A stretch of 64,000 nt of DNA from Trochalopteron elliotii (taxonomy: Eukaryota > Chordata > Aves > Passeriformes > Leiothrichidae), in the NCBI GenBank assembly GCA_024734555.1, contig JANPWX010019815.1:1010501-1074500 (forward strand), given 5' to 3'. The first letter of the stretch is position 1; each line of letters begins with the position of its first letter. Under the pieces are notes generated by a model. It was not told the DNA's origin and did not search any database. It saw nothing but the letters and a program-made list of their open reading frames with translations. This document shows positions 55,951-64,000 of this stretch, piece by piece. A program made the translations under genes and the position numbers.

Positions 55951-58900
55951 TGATTTTCCACTTTTGTTTTTTTCTCAGTTCGCTGGAAGCTCTCTTGCAT
56001 CGTCAGGTTTTAGAGCACTCAGCCACATCATTAGAATTTCTCTAAATAGGACCTCTGAGCCTTTTTCTTTTAAGTAAAAGTGGGGTTTCCCCGTCAAGAG
56101 CTGTGCCTTAGAAAATATCCCCAGATCTCATTAGCCCAGTTAGAGGAGTTAACTGCACAGGTAGCTAGCAGACTGCTTAAAGAAGGCTGTCAGTTTCTGT
56201 AAGTTCAGTGTATCTGTGTTTTATTCAGTGGCAGCTAAAAACTTCTTTGGTTTTAACCAATCCAACTTGAGGATAGGCTTTCTGAAACAGTCTTTGAGGT
56301 CCAGGAGTCACTGAACACACAATATGTTTGCTTCATTCTGAGCATAGGTAAAAAAAACCTTGTGTGTTAGGTGAGAGGTAAGGTTGTTGTCTAATGCTGT
56401 GCTCTTCTGAAAGGCTTTGGACAGTGCTGGTGGTAGAACTGCATCACAATGAAGTCACTGACATAAGTACCACACCCAGACAGAGCAGCACCTCTGCGGC
56501 TGAGGAGGAGACAGCGCTGCCTTGTTCTCCACTGGCTTCATAGCTCAGTGCCAGAGCCACCCTCCCTGCCAGCACTGGGCGATCTCAACTTTTCTTCAGT
56601 CCTATGGGGAAAAAAAATCCATTTCCAGCAGGATGAAAGTATGTCCGGGCATAATGCTTGAAGCACCTTGGCCTAAAGCTTTCCCTGTTTGGCAATAAGA
56701 CAGGGGCAGCAGCACCATCTCTGAGCTCTTCGAGCTTGTCTGGGGGCTCCATCCAGCAGCACCTCCCTGTGCTCTTCACAACGGGGCTGTGGCATGCAGA
56801 GTGCACACTGCTTCTCTTAGACTGAACCCATTATGTCTTACCACTTCCAACTCCATGTCTACCCAAGCAGTAGTGCTCCTGCTTTACATCACCTGGCAGT
56901 AGACTGCACCACCTCTGTCATCTGGGTGCCAGTGGTGTACACTGTGTTTCGGAAGGCATTCTCCTCTTTCCCTACAACATCCCCTCTCCCGATCCTAAGC
57001 CTCTCGCCTGCTCCCCAGCACCACAGGCTGTCTTTAACCATCCATCCCAGGAGCAGCACAGGACCTGTCCCCTGCCCTGCTCAGCAGCACTCCAATCCAG
57101 TCATATCTGTCCTTTGGGAACAGGTGGGTGAAAACCTGTCTTTCCACCCACTGGAACAGCTTGCACGGGTCCTGAAGAGGTCCCTGTGCCCATCAGGGAG
57201 CTCTCAGGATGCAGCTCCTCTGTGCCCATCATCTGTGGCTGAATTGTGCCAGCGGGGCTGGGTGATGTGCTGAGGGGCTTCACCCCTCTCCCCCAGCCAC
57301 AGCTGTGATGCCAAACATGCTTTGGCCCTGCCAGGGTTTTGTCCCATCTGTCAGACACCCTGGGGGCCCCGGGAGTCGGTGTGGGGGCACAGGCCGCTGA
57401 TTCCCCATCTGTGCCCCATCTGAAATGGCTAATGCAGCGGAAAAAGAAACCACCCAGTGCCTGAATCCCCGGGGAGTTGATGCACTCTGCCTGCCTCTTC
57501 CCTGACAGGCTGAGGTCATGCAACTGCAGGCCAGGAGGCAGCTGATAGCAAAAGCAGGGCTGGAGTTCGGGGTGGTCACGTCCCTTGCAAGGCACATCCT
57601 CCTGCCCTGGGCACCTAGGTGGCTGATGAAGCCACTGCACTCCAGTTTGGAGCTTTCCCCCCACTATTTGTTTTGAGAGAAAATTGACCTTTTCTCTCTG
57701 ATCCAGGCATCTAGCCTGAGTCACCCAGACATTTAGGTTGCCAGGAATATGTTCTGTGCCAAAGGACTGGGAAAGGAGAGCATTTGCCAGCCTGGGGCAG
57801 GATGGTCCTGCAAGCCTCTACTATGTGTGCATCTAGCTCTTGATTAGCTTCTCTGCAAAGGAGGGTGATGGAGTCCTGAAATTGGCACAAACTGGTGTTT
57901 CTTACACCACTGATCATTGTTTTCTGCAGAAGTGCCCTATTAAATCCTAAAACATTTCTGTGAATGAGCAATCAGCAGAGAAATGTGGTGGGGTTAGTAC
58001 ATTTATGAAGGAAATCTGTATTTTTTGTCCAAACGCTTGATATAAATTTGCAGGTAGTTATATTAAAAAAAATAAAAGTCACAAAAAGCTGACACAAAAC
58101 CTGGCAGCTTGCTAAGAAGTTATGAGCTATGTATCACAGTCAGAGAGCACCCTTAACTGTTAAAGAATTTAGTTGTGAGCATACAGCATGTAGTTTTACA
58201 CAACTCAAATAGAAATTTAAAAAAAACCAAAAACTCAGAAGATGGCAAACAGTCAAATCCAGCCTGTGCAGTGGCTAAACTGCTCCAAATTCCCCAGCCA
58301 TGGGCAGTGATGGGGAGCAGGAAGCCAACACTGGGCAGGTGCCTTGCATGGGTGCAGACTGAGGTTGAGCAGGGCACAGGGAACGGGAGACAATCTCAGA
58401 AGCTGGTGACTGCGGCAGACAGAAGTGTGAAAGCACCATGAGGGACGGCTGGACCCCACAGCTTGGATAAAGGGGATTTGTGTGAGAAGTAGCCAAACTG
58501 CAAAGGCAGTTGCTAGGGGTATTTAGGGGAGTGGAGCCTTGCAAGACCAAGAGTGCTCTGGTACTGCTCTCAGCTGAGATTGCCCAGGTCACGGTACTGA
58601 AAATACCAAGTTTTTTGTATGCCAGGTAGCAAAATTGGTACCCAGGGCAAAAAGCAGTTATGGTGGACTGCTTGTTTGCAAAGAGTCTTGAGTATAAAAA
58701 CCAGGAGGTCAATAAACAGGAAAATGGGTAAGACATGCAGTGTCAAGGGCTGCCAAGATGTGCTTGCCAAGCAAGCTCACACTTGACTACCAGAGTGGAA
58801 GCAGGGCAGCAAACCAAACCTGTTTTTCTGACTATAACCCATGGGTCAAACCTGCTTCTGGTCACAACACAGGGGTCATAGGGTGCTTTCTCTCATCAGC

Positions 58901-61098
58901 AGGGCAGCACCTAGGTGGATGCATGGATTGGGCATTGGTCTGTCAGTGCCTGTTCCAGCCAGATGGCACCAGTCTTCCCACCACTTTCTAAGACAAACTT
59001 AATTGTCTGGGTCAAAAACTCACAGCTGAAAATGCCCTACCTCACTATACCACCCCATAATAAAGAAAAAAAATAAGAAGGAAAACTAAAAAAGTAGTGT
59101 ATTAAAGTCATTGTTCTGCAAAGAGTAACCAATGCATAAACTCTGTAATTTTTTTGCCAATAAAAATGTTGCTGTCTTGCTCATTATTCTCCTCTCACAG
59201 GGAAGTAGTACAGGAAACTCACTTCCAAATAATCTTTCCTTATTCAAAAGGCAAAAAAACAACAAGTAAGCAATCATCCAGGTACTCACCAGAAAATTTC
59301 TCAGGACATTGCATTTCAAATCAAAGAGACTCTCATTTGTCTTGAGGGAGAAGAAGGCTAGTAATATAAAAAAATAGTATCATTAAAAAAGCCTAACCAG
59401 GAACACCACTATCTACAGATGGAATGTCTGAGTTAATCATTTATTGGATTTTCCTTGTGTGTCTGTATTTTCTGGACACAGCTGGGAAAACATTTTTTTT
59501 CCATTTTACTCAGAATAATCTAGTCACCATCACAACCATTTTTTTCTGAATTAAGGGTGGAAAAGAAGGTGCAATTGCACAAGGGGAACAACAAACTTGG
59601 AGGTGAGGTACAGAGTAAGAAAAACTGGGCATGTGTAAAGATGGTAACCTTCCTATTATTTCTTTTAAGAAGTCAGGTATAAGTCATTATAGTAAGGCTC
59701 AGAGTGACAGCTACAGCATGGAATGGGCCAGTGAACACACTGGCTAGTTAGCCAGCTTCACTGTGAGAAGGCGTATGCTGCAAGCCACAAGAGTATCACT
59801 ATTCTTCACTTTGCTTTTTCCTCACAGGTTGTCAGGTTTGTTTGGCCTTATACCCAGAGCTCCAGGAAACTTCCTTTTTATGGGTTTACTGACTCTTGTC
59901 CTGCTCTTTCATTCGTGGACAATTCTCTAGAGTCTTGCTATGGCCAGGAAACAATCCAGAGATTTCACTTCACTCGCTCCTCCATCTGACATGTTCATTG
60001 GGAGGAAAGGAAATTATCAACATTCCCTGCCCAGGGAGCCCTGTAACTGGCCAGAATTAGACCATTTGATGGGAAATTTCAAATTTGTTATTCTATCCAG
60101 CAGAGTGTGGAGATCTCCAATTTTATATTTATTTCCAAACCCAGGGACTACACAGCACAGTATGCTGTGGGAGTCTTTAGAAATTTCCTCATTAGCCCAA
60201 GTCAAACTGAAGAACCCAGAAAATCCTGCTGAATATCCCTGCTTTGGAAGGTTCTTGGTTACCTCTGCTGTTTCTGCTGTCACGTCCTCTCCTAATCTTA
60301 ATCCTTACTCTTCCCCATGTCTAGCAAAACTGTCACTTTGGCCTTCTCTTTAGAAAGGGCTACAAGGTCCTGAAATCAGTCCATCTGTAGTACACAAGGG
60401 TAAAACCTTCTAAACAGGCTGCCATCCCCTTCCCAACAAACAGCCACAGATCCTGGATGTTTGTGTGGAACTAATGAACCAACAGCAGAGACAGGTTATT
60501 AAATCTTTTCTTTGCTAACTCCCTCCAAAAGTGGCAGCCCAGTGCAGCAATCATGGTGTAACCTAGGGGCCCTACTAAAAGTTTTCCACAGTGAAGACCA
60601 TGAGGAGGGGTTCCAGCCAGATTGATGTTGGCCATGTTCTTCCCAAGCATCTCCAAAAGTGACAGAAATAGACAGTTGTTCCTAGGCTACCAAGCCCTAC
60701 CAAGTCCTGCTCCTGCTTCTCCCCAGCACTAAGGGTACAACCTAGCCTTCTCAGTGGATGGGGGAAAGCCCTCCATCCTGCTCCTGACAGGCAAGCAAGA
60801 GGCTGGGCACAGGAATTCAGGACACTCCAACAAGTGGAACACCAACAGTGGAGGCAGGGAAAAGGAAATGTCAGCCAGCTCTCAGGAGCTTGGTGTTGTT
60901 TCTCTGTTTGGATCTTTGCCACATTAGATCATTAGATGGAGCTTTTTAGGGATCAAATCACCAAGACTTTTTCCCTTCCCCCAACTTGCCACATAAAGGA
61001 TAAAGAACAGAATCACATTTTGGTTTCTTTGCAATGTCATCCATATGGCAAAGATAGATTTGGCCTTGGGAGAATATGAGGGAAGGGTTCTTTCACTC

Positions 61099-61664
61099 TG
61101 TCATGGTTGAAGCCCAGACGGAAATTAGGTGTCATGAAGCTGCTCACTCAGCCTCCTCCCCTCTCCTCCTTCACCCCTGTGGAATGAGAAGAAGAATCAA
61201 AGTAAAGCCTGTATGTTGAGATAAGAACAGTTTAATAGTGAGAATAAAGTAAAATAAAATAATAATGGTAAGTAATAACAATGATAATAGAAAAGAAACA
61301 AGTAATGTATGATGCAATTACTCACCACCCACTGACTGACCCAGACCTCCCCTTCCTGAAACCATATCATCCGCCCTTCCAGGGTACTCCCTCCGTTTCA
61401 TATACCGGGCATGACGTTCTGTGTGTGGAACATCCCTTTGGTCAATTCGGGTCACCTGTCCCAGCCGTGCTCCCTCCCACTTTCATTTGCGTACCGCCTC
61501 CCCGGCAGAGCATGAGACAAGAGGAAAATCATCTTTGACTTAGGATAACCACAAATAATACCAAACCATCACTGTGTTATCAACACCATTCTCATGCTGA
61601 ATCAAAAACCAGCCCTGTAACAGATACTGAAAAGAAATTAACCTGCCCTAGCTTAACAAGGACA
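61099..61664 (-). mobile_element. Solo LTR of an avian ERV-L type retrovirus
   Basis: On the minus strand the element starts TGTCCTTGTTAAGC, continues GGTTAATTTC and ends ACCATGACA, so it has TG...CA termini over 566 bp. A TATA-like GGTATATGAAAC lies near 61393-61405 and an ATTAAA polyadenylation-type signal at 61231-61236, in the right order for U3-R. The A/T-rich tract before the left end, with AATAATAACAAT-like sequence, is typical of these LTRs as I remember them. No internal retroviral sequence flanks it, so it is a solo LTR left by recombination. I see no matching 5-bp target duplication. Its minus-strand 5' edge resembles the LTR fragment at 11953. Confidence 0.8.
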
Positions 61665-64000
61665 TGCTGCCTTGTACTACAGAACATGCATCACACCAGA
61701 ATCATCAGCCCCACAAGTCAATCTGGCATGCACATCTCCAGCTCTTTCCCAGAGGATACAGTGCCTAGTAGAAAAGCAAAGGAATCATATAAGGAAAGAG
61801 ACACCTTTCCTTCTCAAGTTGAAGCACCGAACCTTATGTTCGTCGGTTGAATCAGATTATCAAAGGCCATCTCAAAATATGTGAAAAACCTCTGGCTAAG
61901 CATGGCTTCTCTTAAGTCTTCAACTCAGAGCCTCATCTGCTTCCTTCTGCCACTGATTCCTTCTGCCATCCCTACTTTGTGCCTGTATTTGGTAACCAGA
62001 TTGATTCATTAGCAAAGTAGCACATCTACACTATCAGCCACAAGAAAAAAAGAATGTTTTGCATGAATATCAGCAGTGGTGTTCAAAAGTGCATTCAAAC
62101 ACAACAGGTGAGGAGATACTGTAATTTAGCAAAAGAGAAATGGTCCAGTTGGTCTTTTACCCTCCTGACCAATATAAGTGATTCTACAAAGCATTATTCT
62201 TTCTATGGAAGCCTTAGCCAGTCTCACAGAAATCTTTCTGGTCTTGATTTCCAAAAGGAGATGCCAAATACTGTAACTGTATAATATGCTATCATCAGGG
62301 GAAGCATACATTTCAAGCCAAGATATGGTGGCTTTGTGGTTTTGACTTCCTTAGACACTGGCATATTCCTGTTGAGTCTCCTGTACAATTTTCCCTTTTT
62401 CAAGAGTGTCTTCTTTATCCTGCTACAGATGGTTCAGAGGACTGAGACTGCACATCAGACACAAAGCCAGTGAGACATGAAGGGAAAAGAACATTTCTTC
62501 AATGGTCTTTTTTTTTTTTTGGTAGGGTAGATAGCAGCTTTTTACAGGACTATCAGCACCTGGAAAACCCGAGTCAGGGAAGGACTGCTACAGCTACAAT
62601 TGTGAGTTGCACTGGCATGCAACAAGCAGCCTTCAGAGCTGGGCAAATGTAAAGCATAACACCCCACTCTCCTTCCCAAAATTAGATAATTATGGCCTGT
62701 AACTCTGGCATGTTCATACAGCAGCCTCTGGCTGAAATGCTCCAGTCAAAAACACAAACAACATTGCTCTGAAGAGAAGTACTAACAAGATCACTTCCTC
62801 TGCTTAAACAAATCTACAAAGGGTGTTGACAGCAGAGAGCTGGAAATGGAAGGGCACATCTACATCCCTCCCCAGCTCTACCCAGGCAGTGAGCATGCAT
62901 CAGTCACAAATGACAGGTGGAAAGCTAAGTGGGGACAAGCCCATTTCACTGGGACAGAGTCAACAGATCGTAACAGACCATTATTGGCTTTGGTCAGAAC
63001 TGGAAGGCCTCAGCTGGCAGATCTCTCACCAGATTTTCTAAACAAAGGAAAACACCATTCATTCCCACAGCAGAGGACAGGAGCCAAAACTGAAAAAGAC
63101 TCGAGACAGAAGTATCATGTGTCAGCCAGAGTGTGACACCAGAGACAGCCACTCTTGTGATACAGCACCATGGTAACAGCCATGGTCTGCTGTGCAGTGG
63201 GCTGTATCACCAAGCATGGGGGAGTATGGTGTTTTCTTCTTGTGTGGCTGGTTTCTTGGGACAGCCTGCCACACAAGGCTGCTGCACAGCCTACTGGGCT
63301 GATATCAGCCTGGAAGGGCCATATGAAGGGATGGAAAGCCTTAAAAGAGCAGCAGCCCTGAGGTGCCTGGGAGGACAGAGCAAGAAGGAAGCCATAGTTT
63401 TGCATCAAGAAACAGGGAGCATATGCCTGGCATCACACATTGAATATGTGGATAGAAAACTGGCTACCAGGGAAGACTTGCATCCTCTCTTCTCATGTAA
63501 ATCTTCTGCAATTTCTTGCTCTTCTCCAAAGTCAGACACCAGACCTCCTTTCCCGGTTTTCGTCTTTGTCTCTTCCCTCTCCAAAAGTCAGTGTCAGCAT
63601 GAATTCTCTAAATGTCCTCTGTCTCCTGTAACACCTCATTTCCCCACAACCAAACTCCACTTCTTGCTCCTTACAGCTCTGGCTTCCTACAGCACTCAAA
63701 CCCATACCCCCAGCACTGGAGCTCTCAGTCCTCCTGCTCTCCTGCTCTGTAGCACTGCTGCCCTATTGGTGAAGAGTCTCAGCCTCACTGCCCCACATCC
63801 CAACACTCACGCTCCCTATCTCCTTAGCAATCATTTATCTTATTAATATTGCTCTTTCCCCAGCTAATTGTTAATTATCACCCTGCCCATGGCCTGGAGT
63901 CAATGAGATGGGGCACAAATTTGACATTTCATATTACCTGAAGCAGCTGGAAAGATGTAGGAAGTTCCTACCCACCCCACCCTCATTAGTTCCTACCAGT

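Larger units (their letters stand above)
43417..64000 (-). other. Upstream PSD3 intron or 5' flank
   Basis: No PSD3 coding exon was recognised here, although an exon with the initiator ATG must lie to the right of 43416. The stretch holds a CR1 tail at 51801-51895, a CpG-rich zone interrupted by the N gap at 55277-55672 and a solo LTR at 61099-61664. An A/C-rich low-complexity tract lies at 50718-50775. A unique AT-rich block at about 49840-50060 could be conserved non-coding DNA. The segment 56820-57730 is GC-elevated with overlapping open frames on both strands but no recognisable product. Confidence 0.7.

Overview
The window is single-copy vertebrate nuclear DNA, almost certainly from a bird and probably a songbird (passerine). 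Three repeat types point that way. There are CR1 LINE tails at 9097-9572 and 51801-51895. There are avian ERV-L type LTR and pol fossils at 11953-13190 and 61099-61664. There is also a short SINE at 24158-24300 with a tRNA-Ile-derived head and a CR1-like tail, the layout I remember for the passerine family TguSINE1. There is no bacterial gene organisation, and nearly all short open frames are chance.

The one protein-coding gene I can support is PSD3 (EFA6D/EFA6R, a Sec7-domain exchange factor for ARF6). It is transcribed right to left on the minus strand. Eight coding exons were placed by homology and by GT/AG splice sites: 43308-43416, 29553-30621, 27659-28039, 14495-14701, 14313-14393, 10644-10756, 7813-7871 and 4067-4156. 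They sum to 2109 nt and join without a frame break or stop (703 codons). They cover most of the long disordered N-terminal half plus the Sec7 catalytic domain. The glutamate-finger codon is at 10723-10725. The rest of the Sec7 domain, the PH domain and the C-terminal coiled coil lie beyond the left edge. The exon carrying the initiator ATG was not found; it lies to the right of 43416, possibly inside the assembly gap at 55277-55672.

Layout from left to right: 1-4066 intron; 4067-14701 Sec7 exons with compact introns holding a CR1 copy and an ERV-L pol fossil; 14702-27658 a 13-kb intron with an AT-rich hairpin, the SINE and a strong CpG island near 25.1-25.6 kb that may be an internal promoter for a short Sec7-PH isoform; 27659-30621 the two N-terminal exons, separated by an intron with a tetranucleotide microsatellite; 30622-43307 a 12.7-kb intron; 43308-43416 the first visible coding exon; 43417-64000 upstream intron or 5' flank with CpG-rich sequence around the N gap and a solo LTR.

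I found no undescribed gene system. The points most worth a second look are the internal CpG island, the CpG-rich gap that may hide the first exon, the SINE as a lineage marker, and a few candidate conserved non-coding or structure-forming sequences.
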